Assembly: GCA_019136395.1 (NCBI GenBank)
Contig: JAGVUH010000310.1
Coordinates: forward strand, 1-30,285
Reading direction: 5' to 3'
DNA: 30,285 bases
Source of the DNA: Gammaproteobacteria bacterium
Lineage (GTDB): Bacteria; Pseudomonadota; Gammaproteobacteria; Chromatiales; Chromatiaceae
The notes under the pieces: model-generated
What the model saw: the letters and a program-made list of their open reading frames with translations, nothing else
Database searches by the model: none
What the model was told of the DNA's origin: nothing
Position numbers and translations under genes: made by a program
Shown here: in pieces, positions 14,063 through 21,452 of the stretch
How the letters are laid out: every line of letters starts with the position of its first letter
Numbering within the stretch: position 1 is the stretch's first letter

Positions 14063-16009
14063 ATGCCTCGAAGGCTTGATAAACCCGCCCCCAACCTCAC
14101 CCGGATACGCCTGCTCCTGTTCCGGATCCTGTGGCTGACCGGCCTCGTGGTGGCGGGGATGATGGCCACCCCCGCCGGCGCGGCGGGGCCCGCCCTGCGG
14201 GACCTGGCGGTCCTGGTGGATCCGGCGGGGGAGGAGACCCTCGCCAGCGTCCTCGCGGCCGCGCCGGAACGCTTCAAGCCCTTGCCCAGCGGCAACCTGG
14301 TCGCCGGCTACACCCGCCGGGTGCACTGGTTGCGCTTCACCCTGGACGCGCCCGCCGGCGAATGGATCCTCGACATCCTGCCACCCTTCCTCGATGACCT
14401 GCGCCTGTATGAGCCCGACCCCGGGCGGCCTGGGGTCTTCCGCGAGCGCCGGGCGGGCCTTGGCCTGCCCATCACGGAAGGGCAAATCCCCTACCGCGGC
14501 ATCGCCTTTCGGCTGGCGCAGCCCGACGACCAGCCGCGCACCTATTATCTGCGCCTGGCCACCACGGGTAGTTCCATCCTGGTGCCGCGCCTCTGGGCCC
14601 CCGCCGCTTTCCATGCCCATGACACCCTGGAGGCGAGCCTGCTCCTCGCCGGTCTGGCGGTGTTGCTGACCGTCATGCTGCTGGCCCTGAATCACTGGTT
14701 CTGGCTGCGCGATCCCCTTTCCCCCTGGTTTCTGGCGTATGTCGGCTGCCTGTTTCTGAACCTGCTCGGCAGCTTCGGGTTCGTGGCGCAGTATCTGTTA
14801 CCAAACGCCCCCCTGATCAACCGCCACTGGCTCGGGGTCTTCGCCCTCGGGGCCATCGCCTTTGGCAACGGTTTCTATCGGCTGCTCTTCAACATCGACC
14901 GCCGCCACCGGTTGCTCTACCGGCTCTACTGGGCGGGCATCGTCGTGCCACTGCTGGGCATTCCCCTGGTGTTGCTGGGTTACCGCACCGAGGTGATATC
15001 GCCGATGCTTAACGCCGTCATCCTGATGAATGGCGTCGGCCTCTATCTCAGCCTGCGCCTCTGGCGGCGCGGGGAACCGGGCAGCGGCTTCATGTTCACC
15101 GCCAATCTGATCAGCATGCTGGGCATCCTGGTGACGATCCTGCATCTGCTGGGCTATGTCCACGCAGGCCTGCCACCCCTCTACAGCCTGCATGTCGCCA
15201 GCCTGGGGACGGTGCTGGCGCTCTATCTGGCGATCGGGGCCCGCTTCCGGGGGCTACGCGAAGAGCGTCAGCGGGCCCAGGATCGGGCGCGGCGGGCCCA
15301 GGCCGAGGCGGAACAGGAACGCGCCGCCCGTGAGGAGCAGAGCGGGCTCTTCGCCATGATCAGCCACGAGATCAAGACCCCCCTGACCATGATCGACGGC
15401 GCCGTCCAGTCCCTGCAGGCCCTGGTGCCACCCGCGCCCGAGGTCGACCGGCGCCACGAGCGCATCCGCCGGGCCGTGAGCCGGATCAACGCCCTGGTGG
15501 AAAAGACCCTGGAATACGATCGCATCGGCCACGAGACCCAGACCCTGGAACATCGGATATCCCTCGATCTGGGGCGTCTGACCCACAGCGTGATTGCCGG
15601 TTACGGCCTGCCCGTCACCCGCCTGGCCCTGATGGTGGATGGCCCCGTCCCGATCATCGGCAACCCCAACCTGATCGAGGTCCTGCTGGCCAATCTGGTG
15701 GACAACGCCCTGAAATACTCCCCCGAGGACACCCAGGTGACCGTCACCCTGGGTACCACGCGACAGGCGGCCATCCTGGAGGTCCGGGACCGGGGTCCCG
15801 GCATCCCGCCGCCCTTGCGCCCCATCCTCTTCGACCGCTATGTGCGCGGGCAAAATGTCGGTGATATACCCGGCGCTGGTCTGGGTCTCTACCTGGTACG
15901 GCGCATCGCCCGCTGGCACGCCGGCGAGGTTGAGTGCCTGGAACGTGAGGCCGGGGGTGCCTGTCTGCGGGTGACCCTGCCCCTCAGCTCACGGAAGGAA
16001 ATGGCCTGA
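14063..16009 (+). CDS. Sensor histidine kinase with 7TMR-DISM sensor
   Basis: This 648-residue kinase has an N-terminal signal/TM segment. A periplasmic 7TMR-DISMED2-like beta domain follows (GYTRRVHWLRFTLDAP to YYLRLATTGSSILVPRLW, about residues 40-185). A seven-helix 7TMR-DISM region spans about 190-395 and is followed by a short coiled coil (EERQRAQDRARRAQAEAEQE). HisKA has the phospho-acceptor His435 in FAMISHEIKTPLT. HATPase has the N-box NLVDNALKYSP, G1 DRGPGIPPP and G2 GAGLGLYLVRR. It would phosphorylate an OmpR-type regulator; the only one nearby is at 19197-19877, with unrelated genes between. DISM sensors are thought to bind carbohydrates or other small ligands, which fits the glycan context but is unproven. 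No strong Shine-Dalgarno precedes ATG 14063. Confidence 0.9.
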   Translation: MPRRLDKPAPNLTRIRLLLFRILWLTGLVVAGMMATPAGAAGPALRDLAVLVDPAGEETLASVLAAAPERFKPLPSGNLVAGYTRRVHWLRFTLDAPAGEWILDILPPFLDDLRLYEPDPGRPGVFRERRAGLGLPITEGQIPYRGIAFRLAQPDDQPRTYYLRLATTGSSILVPRLWAPAAFHAHDTLEASLLLAGLAVLLTVMLLALNHWFWLRDPLSPWFLAYVGCLFLNLLGSFGFVAQYLLPNAPLINRHWLGVFALGAIAFGNGFYRLLFNIDRRHRLLYRLYWAGIVVPLLGIPLVLLGYRTEVISPMLNAVILMNGVGLYLSLRLWRRGEPGSGFMFTANLISMLGILVTILHLLGYVHAGLPPLYSLHVASLGTVLALYLAIGARFRGLREERQRAQDRARRAQAEAEQERAAREEQSGLFAMISHEIKTPLTMIDGAVQSLQALVPPAPEVDRRHERIRRAVSRINALVEKTLEYDRIGHETQTLEHRISLDLGRLTHSVIAGYGLPVTRLALMVDGPVPIIGNPNLIEVLLANLVDNALKYSPEDTQVTVTLGTTRQAAILEVRDRGPGIPPPLRPILFDRYVRGQNVGDIPGAGLGLYLVRRIARWHAGEVECLEREAGGACLRVTLPLSSRKEMA

Positions 16010-16035
16010 GGGGGTCATGAGAGCCTGTCCGGGAT

Positions 16036-16173
16036 TCACTTCACCGTCTTGAACAGGCGTTTCAATTCACCTTTGCCATAGAGCACCCCTTCATAATCGG
16101 CCTGCCAGCGGCCAACTGGGACTTCGAGAGCCGTGCTGACCAACCCCCCAGCGGGCAGCGCGACCGCCGGCGT
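16036..16173 (-). pseudogene. C-terminal remnant of an unidentified gene
   Basis: Immediately after the final TGA of the ATPase remnant, in the same frame, 45 sense codons and a stop read like a genuine protein tail (LEVPVGRWQADYEGVLYGKG, ending in a basic Lys/Arg/Phe stretch). There is no start codon with a ribosome site. It may be the 3' end of a neighbouring gene lost by deletion. I do not recognise the family, and chance cannot be excluded. Confidence 0.3.
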
Positions 16174-16979
16174 TCAGGCGCGAATCACGCTAATGGCGCG
16201 CCCGCCGGGGCTGACCTGTTCGCTGGTCGTGGTCCGTTCGGCGATGGGCGGCTGATGGGCACGCCGGTCGAAGATCACCAGCCAGCCGCTTTCCAGCCCC
16301 AACCCGGCCAGATAGGCATCGAGCTGGCCCAACCCCTGGGCGAGCGGATCGGGCGCGCCGTCGCGCCAGACCTAGAGTTCCATCCCCAGCGTTACCGCCC
16401 CGTAACGTAGACAGAGATCCATCCGCCCCATACCGATGGCGTATTCGCGCTCCAGGGTGCCGCCGCCGTTGATCATCCGGTGCAGAAAGGCCATCAGCAT
16501 CAGATGCGGGGCGATCTCGTGATAGGGCGCGCTCTTGAGCAGCGGTTCTCCATGCAGCCGCCAGAAGTCCAAAAAGGCCGCCAGCAGGGCCTCCGGGTTC
16601 AGCGAGCCATCCGGATTCAGCCAGGTGGGGCTGATCCGTGGCAACGAATCTTGCGGCCCGCTGGCCAGGGCGCGCGGAAGGACTTCGCGATAGATGGGAA
16701 TGGCCACTACCAGCCCACCGGCACCGTCGCGGCGCAGCAGCCCCAGATCGACCAGATACTGGCGGTCGTCCTCGGCCACCGCGCCCAGCTCGGTGCCGGC
16801 CAGCATCGGCTCGATGATCCGCCGCACCCGTGGCTCTTGCAATTTGTGAGCGAACTGATCGAGATGGGTGACCCGCTCGACGATCATCGCCGGATCTCGT
16901 CGAGATCCCAGCGCGACAGGGGCGGCAGGTTGTAGTGGTCGTCGGGACGGACCGGGCCTTCGGTAGTGAAGAAGCGCAT
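16174..16979 (-). pseudogene. AAA-ATPase/PD-(D/E)XK nuclease-like gene, internally deleted and interrupted by amber
   Basis: From ATG 16979 the frame gives MRFFTTEGPVRPDDHYNLPP and ends at TGA near 16884. That is the usual N-terminus of the AAA-ATPase-like/PD-(D/E)XK family (full proteins roughly 500 residues), up to just before the Walker A region. In another frame, from about 16890, the C-terminal half follows (IVERVTHLDQFAHKLQEPRV onward), so the whole ATPase core is missing. At 16372-16374 a TAG interrupts the nuclease domain. Sense coding resumes at once (VWRDGAPDPLAQGLGQLDAY) and runs to TGA at 16174. The interrupted motif reads GMEL-stop where relatives have MELK, so a Lys codon AAG to TAG change removed the catalytic lysine. 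A clear dead gene. Confidence 0.85.
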
Positions 16980-17295
16980 GGGGCACATCGAGGTCGGGGA
17001 ACGCGACGAGCTTAGCATCCTCCCTTTGGATCTGGCCGACAGCAGAATGTCTCGACCTGCCCGGTCAAGGCGCGCCCGCCCACCGCGGCGAAGCACCGGC
17101 CAGTTCGATCGACTCACTTGCAACCCAGGGTGGTGGCGCCTGGACCATCCTGTGCGGGATCGCGTGCTTGACTGGCAGCGGCACATTTTGATCTGACTGA
17201 GGACGTGCGCCTGACTCCCGGAAACGCGAATAGAAAAGGGCGTTGACGCTTAGGGAGGGCTGAACGGCTGCCAGCCCTCCCCGCGGTTGGCGCGG
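16980..17295. other. Intergenic region between ATPase remnant and lipoprotein gene
   Basis: About 315 bp. Apart from the terminator-like hairpin at 17253-17281 I see no gene, repeat or clear promoter. Reading frames through it have no recognisable content. Confidence 0.5.
17253..17281 (-). terminator. Hairpin terminator downstream of the lipoprotein gene
   Basis: GGGAGGGCTG (17253-17262) and CAGCCCTCCC (17272-17281) form a perfect 10-bp stem with a 9-base loop, 15 bases after the lipoprotein stop. Read on the minus strand, a weak CCCTTTTC follows some 15 bases further on. The stem is strong but the T-tract is poor and displaced. Confidence 0.55.
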
Positions 17296-18789
17296 CTATT
17301 CCTGCACGGTCATGTTTTGCGGTGGGAAGGAGACCTGGAGATTGAAGGTATGGTCATCGTAGTCCGAGTAGGCGAGGACGGGAACGGAAACGGGAGGATC
17401 ACCGCTGCCATTGAGATAGCATTGCATCATGATGGCCGGATCACCCCAGGCCGAGGCGCGGTAGGACCCATTCTGGGCGCCGAGACCCAGCATCCACCAG
17501 TTCTGGAAGGCAACCGATTGGGCATCTTGCGTGAACTTTGTATATGACTGCACCGCTTGCGCGGCTTCTGGCAAGTCATCCCCATCCGAGGCGATGAACT
17601 TCGCCCAATCGGCGAAGGTATCGGCTAGATCCTTGATCGTGTCGAACAGGGCTTTCCAGGTGTCATTGGAGCCTTGCGCCAGGGAGAAGTCATTGCAGTA
17701 GAAATTGCCGTTGGGGGTATCGATGCCCAAGTCGACGCCGAAGCCAAAGTTGAGTTGCTGCCCCAGATGGGTGTTGTTCGACTGTGACTCATCGGGGTCA
17801 TTCTCGTCGATGACGTCGGCGGCAAAAATGGTGACGGGGGAGGAAAAGCCGCCATCATTCAGATAGCTCTGGTAGTCGTTCGCGACCTCGCTGGTCTGGT
17901 GACGCCCCACCACCAGATCGATACCGATGACATTGGGTCCGCTGATGTCGCCCTCATCCATGCCGATTTGCGGTTCGTTGTTGTCGGGGTTCTGGCCATC
18001 CGAAACCGACAACCAGTTGTTGTTCATCCAATAGTTATCAATCGCCAGTGGATTCCCCTGATAGTCATAAATGACCAGGTTGACCCGGTTGTCATGGTTG
18101 GTTTCCCCAAGCAGGCCCGGGGAGTTGTCTGCGTCCTTGGGCGAGTCCCCATCGGGGGTCGGATCCTGGTAATCCACGCCCAGGTTCCCGAGCACGGCCT
18201 TGCCGCGGTCAAGGCTATCCTGCAAGGGTTCCGTGAGCTTGTTGTTCTCGTCGACAAACTCGCCCAGCCGCTCCCGTCCCGAGGCGAGGCTGACGGCTTT
18301 GGTCTTGCCGTTATAGGGTTGCAGAGCCAGGGCGATGGCGGCATCCCCTTGGCCGAGATCCACGACATTGAGCCGTTGCATCAGGACCTGATCGGCGATG
18401 ATGAATTCATCCGTCCCGGGACGACCGAAAGACAGTGAGTCGAGGATCGCCATCAGGGCCCAGGCCTCGGTTTTCGACGCCGTCAGGTCATAGAGGGTGA
18501 CCACCCCGTCGCCGAGGTCCGTGACGGCGGCTTCCAGGTGCATGTCCCCAAACTTGAAGGTACAGGTCCGGCCGACTTCATAGATAAAGTGGCCTAGCCG
18601 GCCGGTGCGGCCCTGTTGCCCACCACAGGTGTAGGGGACGTTCTCCAGAAGACCGCTGTGCAGGTAGCCAACCTCCTTGATCAGGGGCAGGGGGGGGGAG
18701 TCGCTGTCGGAACCGCAACCGGCCAAACCGGCGATCGCCAAGGGTAAGACGCTGAGAAGCTGACGCTTGGGCGTGAAGACTATTGTCAT
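17296..18789 (-). CDS. Large lipoprotein of unknown function
   Basis: This 497-residue protein starts MTIVFTPKRQLLSVLPLAI and has a perfect lipobox LAGCGS, so it is lipid-anchored. The first mature domain (NVPYTCGGQQGRTGRLGHFI, then VGRTCTFKFGDMHLEA) recalls the TC-x2-G…F-x-Y/F-x2-G-x-TC-x-F carboxypeptidase-regulatory-like repeat common in gammaproteobacterial surface lipoproteins. The two Cys probably form a disulfide. The rest is Asp/Asn-rich (DPTPDGDSPKDADNSPG, IDENDPDESQSNNT), suggesting Ca2+ binding. The C-terminal third has Trp/Tyr-rich segments (QNWWMLGLGAQNGSYRAS). I recognise no enzymatic motif. The frame is open far upstream (to 19104), but the signal peptide fixes the start at 18789. 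It is divergent from the OmpR regulator across the inverted-repeat element. Confidence 0.8.
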   Translation of the reverse strand: MTIVFTPKRQLLSVLPLAIAGLAGCGSDSDSPPLPLIKEVGYLHSGLLENVPYTCGGQQGRTGRLGHFIYEVGRTCTFKFGDMHLEAAVTDLGDGVVTLYDLTASKTEAWALMAILDSLSFGRPGTDEFIIADQVLMQRLNVVDLGQGDAAIALALQPYNGKTKAVSLASGRERLGEFVDENNKLTEPLQDSLDRGKAVLGNLGVDYQDPTPDGDSPKDADNSPGLLGETNHDNRVNLVIYDYQGNPLAIDNYWMNNNWLSVSDGQNPDNNEPQIGMDEGDISGPNVIGIDLVVGRHQTSEVANDYQSYLNDGGFSSPVTIFAADVIDENDPDESQSNNTHLGQQLNFGFGVDLGIDTPNGNFYCNDFSLAQGSNDTWKALFDTIKDLADTFADWAKFIASDGDDLPEAAQAVQSYTKFTQDAQSVAFQNWWMLGLGAQNGSYRASAWGDPAIMMQCYLNGSGDPPVSVPVLAYSDYDDHTFNLQVSFPPQNMTVQE

Positions 18790-19196
18790 GTCGGGTGTCT
18801 CGTTGGGCTGATAGTGACCCTCTGACCGTTTTGGGGGAATGGCCGGATCACGAGGGACCGTGCCTGGCGGTGGGCAGATGATCAGGGTTTGGCCACGCTT
18901 AACCGGCTTGCGCGGGACCCGCCTTCGCTCGGTCAACGCGGCATAGCCGGATGGCGTCGCTGGCAACCCTGGCGGTCTCTCCTTCGCCTTGGGGCCAGGT
19001 GAAACTAGCAAAAGCGCGAAATAGAAACCTAACAAATCCCAACAGCCCACGCCGTGCTTGTCGGAAACCGGCCTGCAACGACCCGACTGGCAAGCCAGGC
19101 GCATGCCGCGCGCTTGTTGGGATTTGTTAGGTTTCTTGGCGACGGAGTCGCTAAGCTGGCAGCTACTTCGCCGCCTTTGCCGGACCTTAGCCCGCC
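18790..19196. other. Divergent intergenic region with inverted-repeat element
   Basis: About 400 bp between the lipoprotein gene and the response regulator. It contains the 22-bp inverted repeat at 19023-19136 and little else that I can identify. The long open frame on the minus strand here has no protein-like content. Confidence 0.55.
19023..19136. repeat. Perfect 22-bp inverted repeat flanking a 70-bp core
   Basis: The arm at 19023-19044 (AGAAACCTAACAAATC…) is the exact reverse complement of 19115-19136 (…GATTTGTTAGGTTTCT). The arms are AT-rich and the 70-bp core is GC-rich. The element ends 60 bp before the response-regulator ATG. It could be a small non-autonomous mobile element, an invertible switch or a hairpin-forming repeat. 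No recombinase gene is present in the window. Confidence 0.88.
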
Positions 19197-19877
19197 ATGC
19201 TTACCGTTGCCGTCGTTGAAGACAATGCAGATGTCCTGGATGACGTCCTCTTCAACCTGGGCCGTATGGGCTTCCAGGCCAGCGGTTTCAGCGATGGTGC
19301 GGCCCTGGACGCCGCCTTGGCCACCGGTCAGGTCTGGCCGGTGTTGGTCCTGGATCTGGGCCTGCCGGGTGAGGATGGCCTCTCCATCGCCCGCCGCCTG
19401 CGCCAGATCTACCCAGCGGTTGGCATCATTGCCCTGACCGCCCGGGGGCGGTTGGACGACCGGGTCGCGGGGCTGAATGAAGGCTTCGACCTATACCTGG
19501 TCAAGCCCGTTGACATGGTCGAACTGGCGGCGGCCATCCGCGCCGTCGCCAGGCGGGTCACCCAGATTGGCCTGACCACCCCCCAGTGGCGCCTGGATCC
19601 CTTGGAACCCTCCCTCATCCGCCCCGATGGCGAGCGCCTGCCGCTGGCGGTGCATGAATACCATTTGCTCGCGGCCCTGGCGGCCGGGGCCGCCGATCAG
19701 CCGGTCTCCCGCGAGGAACTGATGCGGGCCATGGGTAAGGACCCCGAGACCTACGACCCCCGCGCCCTGGAAGTCGTCCTCAGCCGGTTGCGGGCCAAAC
19801 TCGGCGAGCAGGGGCCACTCAAGGCTGTGCGCGGCCAGGGCTATCGGTTCAATGCCCGGCTGGTTCTCAATGAATAG
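19197..19877 (+). CDS. OmpR/PhoB-family response regulator
   Basis: This 226-residue two-domain regulator has a receiver domain with the acidic pocket E8/D9, phospho-acceptor Asp53 (VLVLDLGLPGEDG), the Thr switch in IIALTARG and Lys in LYLVKPVDM. A winged-helix DNA-binding domain follows, with the usual terminus (VVLSRLRAKLGEQG, VRGQGYRFN). It controls transcription when phosphorylated by a sensor kinase. The nearest kinase is the 7TMR-DISM protein at 14063-16009, about 3 kb away and in the same orientation. A possible cognate pair has thus been separated by the dead ATPase and the lipoprotein gene; a kinase elsewhere is equally possible. Divergent orientation to the lipoprotein gene suggests that gene as a candidate target. 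Confidence 0.9.
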   Translation: MLTVAVVEDNADVLDDVLFNLGRMGFQASGFSDGAALDAALATGQVWPVLVLDLGLPGEDGLSIARRLRQIYPAVGIIALTARGRLDDRVAGLNEGFDLYLVKPVDMVELAAAIRAVARRVTQIGLTTPQWRLDPLEPSLIRPDGERLPLAVHEYHLLAALAAGAADQPVSREELMRAMGKDPETYDPRALEVVLSRLRAKLGEQGPLKAVRGQGYRFNARLVLNE

Positions 19878-20067
19878 CTGTACGAGCACTGCTGTTGGAT
19901 TCTGGAGTGCCAGCGACCTCAGCAGCCATTCCACCAATTACCGGGGCCTGGGTAACCGCAAGTGCAACGCCGGGCGCTACACCGCCCTCAAGAACGCCGG
20001 CTTCTCCCCGCGCTGCCTGGCGGATGCCGATAGCCCTAAGCGGGTCGCCCATGGGCGGCAGGGATAG
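19870..20067 (+). pseudogene. Truncated FISUMP-domain fragment (3' end only)
   Basis: From about 19889 to 20038 the DNA is a close copy of the 3' end of the complete FISUMP lipoprotein gene (22337-22470). It encodes FWSASDLSSHSTNYRGLGNR and NAGRYTALKNAGFSPRCLAD. Everything upstream of that segment is missing. A 65-codon frame can start at ATG 19870, inside the last codons of the response regulator (overlap ATGAATAG), and stops at 20067. It has no signal peptide and only the tail of a C-type-lectin-like fold, so a remnant is more likely than a functional gene. Confidence 0.75.
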
Positions 20068-20099
20068 CTCACATCAAACCGCAATGAGGCATCATCCAC

Positions 20100-20672
20100 A
20101 TGAAAATCAGTCCCCTTTTGTCTTTGTGCCTGGTGGCCTGCCAGGTGCTGATCTCACCTCTCGGCTACGCGGCCACGGAACGTGACAATGTCGTGGAATT
20201 CAATTCCCAGCCGGGTGATGAATACTCCCAAGTTACCTCTCTCGTCTTTTATTTCGACGGGAATTACAGCATCACCAGTGGTCAGCCCTGGGATGGGGTG
20301 ACCACCAACAATGCCTCCGCTGACTACCCCGCTTATCAGGCGGACGCCTTAGCGGGCAGGCATTACAGTGATCCCCCTGCCACTTTCTTTACGCAGCGTG
20401 CCGGGGGTAAATGGATTACGACGGCGGGACAACCTGGTATCGCGGGGATGAATTTTGCCTTTACGGGAAGCCTGGAGATTGATGGCAATGACTACAGCAT
20501 CGTGCTGGGTCAGGACATGTGCGGCTCTCGTAATTGCTGGTACCTGGGCGCCAACCAGAGTGGCTTCGAGGTGGATGCAAATGGCTGGCTCTTGACACCC
20601 GATGGTCAATATCGCATCAAGCGCTCCAAAGATGACGATGTTTACAATGAATTCCGGGTATTTAACAACTAG
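20100..20672 (+). CDS. Small secreted protein, WDGVTTNN family, paralogue A
   Basis: This 190-residue protein has a signal peptide cleaved near LGYAA. The mature chain contains SLVFYFDGNYSITSGQPWDG, VTTNN, YQADALAGRH, PPATFF, GMNFAFTGSLEIDGNDYSIV, LGQDMCGSRNCWYLGANQSG and TPDGQYRIKR. These blocks recur in order in the proteins at 20693-21319 and 28566-29150. The pattern of short hydrophobic strands and polar turns suggests an all-beta fold, with the CGSRNC pair as a likely disulfide. GAGG lies about 10 bases before the ATG. Codon use is less GC-biased than in surrounding genes. I do not recognise a known domain; function unknown. Its stop is 20 bp before paralogue B, so the two form an operon. 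Confidence 0.8.
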   Translation: MKISPLLSLCLVACQVLISPLGYAATERDNVVEFNSQPGDEYSQVTSLVFYFDGNYSITSGQPWDGVTTNNASADYPAYQADALAGRHYSDPPATFFTQRAGGKWITTAGQPGIAGMNFAFTGSLEIDGNDYSIVLGQDMCGSRNCWYLGANQSGFEVDANGWLLTPDGQYRIKRSKDDDVYNEFRVFNN

Positions 20673-20692
20673 CCTGACGAGGTATGAATCGC

Positions 20693-21319
20693 ATGCGAAT
20701 GTCCATTCAAGTGAGAGCGAGCATTCTGGTATGCCTGATATGGTCTTCATTTTCCTCCTGGGCCGCGACTGAACACGACAATACTGTTGATTTCTCTTCG
20801 TGGCCAAGCGCTCACGCTTGCGGCGGCTCGCAAGTCAATAGCATCGTCTTTTACTATACCGGGGAATATAGCGTTACCGATGGCCAACCTTGGGATGGGG
20901 TTACCACGAATAATATCACCAGTCAGAAAGGAGGCGTGCCGACCTATCAGGTGGATGTGTTCGCCGGGAGAAAAGCCAGTCAACCTCCCGCTGACTTTTT
21001 CATTCAGCGCGCTGGCACCATCAATATTGGAGTCAGCGGCGCGGCGCAGTTTGATGCCCTAAACTTCGCTTTGACCGGTGTCCTGGAAATCGAGGGAAAT
21101 GACTATCAGGTAGTGATTGGACAAGTCGGCGTCATGGCGGGGGAGCCTAATAACATTTGGTATCTCGGTCCCAATGAGAGTGGTTTCAATTACGTTAAAA
21201 CGGTTTATTCTTATGATCAATGTGAATATTTGACGACCCCCGACGGAAAATATCGCATAGGCATGGTATGGAAAACAATGCCCAATTCTTATACCTTTTA
21301 TGTTTCGAAAAGCCCTTAA
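20693..21319 (+). CDS. Small secreted protein, WDGVTTNN family, paralogue B
   Basis: This protein of about 208 residues has a signal peptide ending SSWA/ATEHDN and the same block order as paralogue A: SIVFYYTGEYSVTDGQPWDG, VTTNN, YQVDVFAGRK, PPADFFIQRAG, LNFALTGVLEIEGNDYQVVI, IWYLGPNESGF, TTPDGKYRI. It lacks the CG-x-x-NC pair of A and C (the segment reads AGEPNNIWYLG). It has other cysteines instead, in HACGGSQ and YDQCEY. ATG 20684 is only one base from GAGG, so ATG 20693 (10-base spacing) is chosen. GC content is lower than in flanking genes. It is the second gene of a pair with paralogue A. Function unknown. Confidence 0.8.
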   Translation: MRMSIQVRASILVCLIWSSFSSWAATEHDNTVDFSSWPSAHACGGSQVNSIVFYYTGEYSVTDGQPWDGVTTNNITSQKGGVPTYQVDVFAGRKASQPPADFFIQRAGTINIGVSGAAQFDALNFALTGVLEIEGNDYQVVIGQVGVMAGEPNNIWYLGPNESGFNYVKTVYSYDQCEYLTTPDGKYRIGMVWKTMPNSYTFYVSKSP

Positions 21320-21452
21320 ATTCATTCACGGGGCTGGATCCAGGATGGAAGAACACGCCTGCCCATTCCAATGTTGCCCGAACCCCCTCATCCCTTCCCC
21401 GCCATTGCCACGCACCCAGGCCCTGGCCTGCCCAATCCCCCGGAGAAGAACC

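Noticed and set aside
18790..19104. Upstream extension of the lipoprotein gene to 19104
   Set aside because: The extension reads through the inverted repeat, has no protein-like pattern, and would bury the lipoprotein signal peptide.
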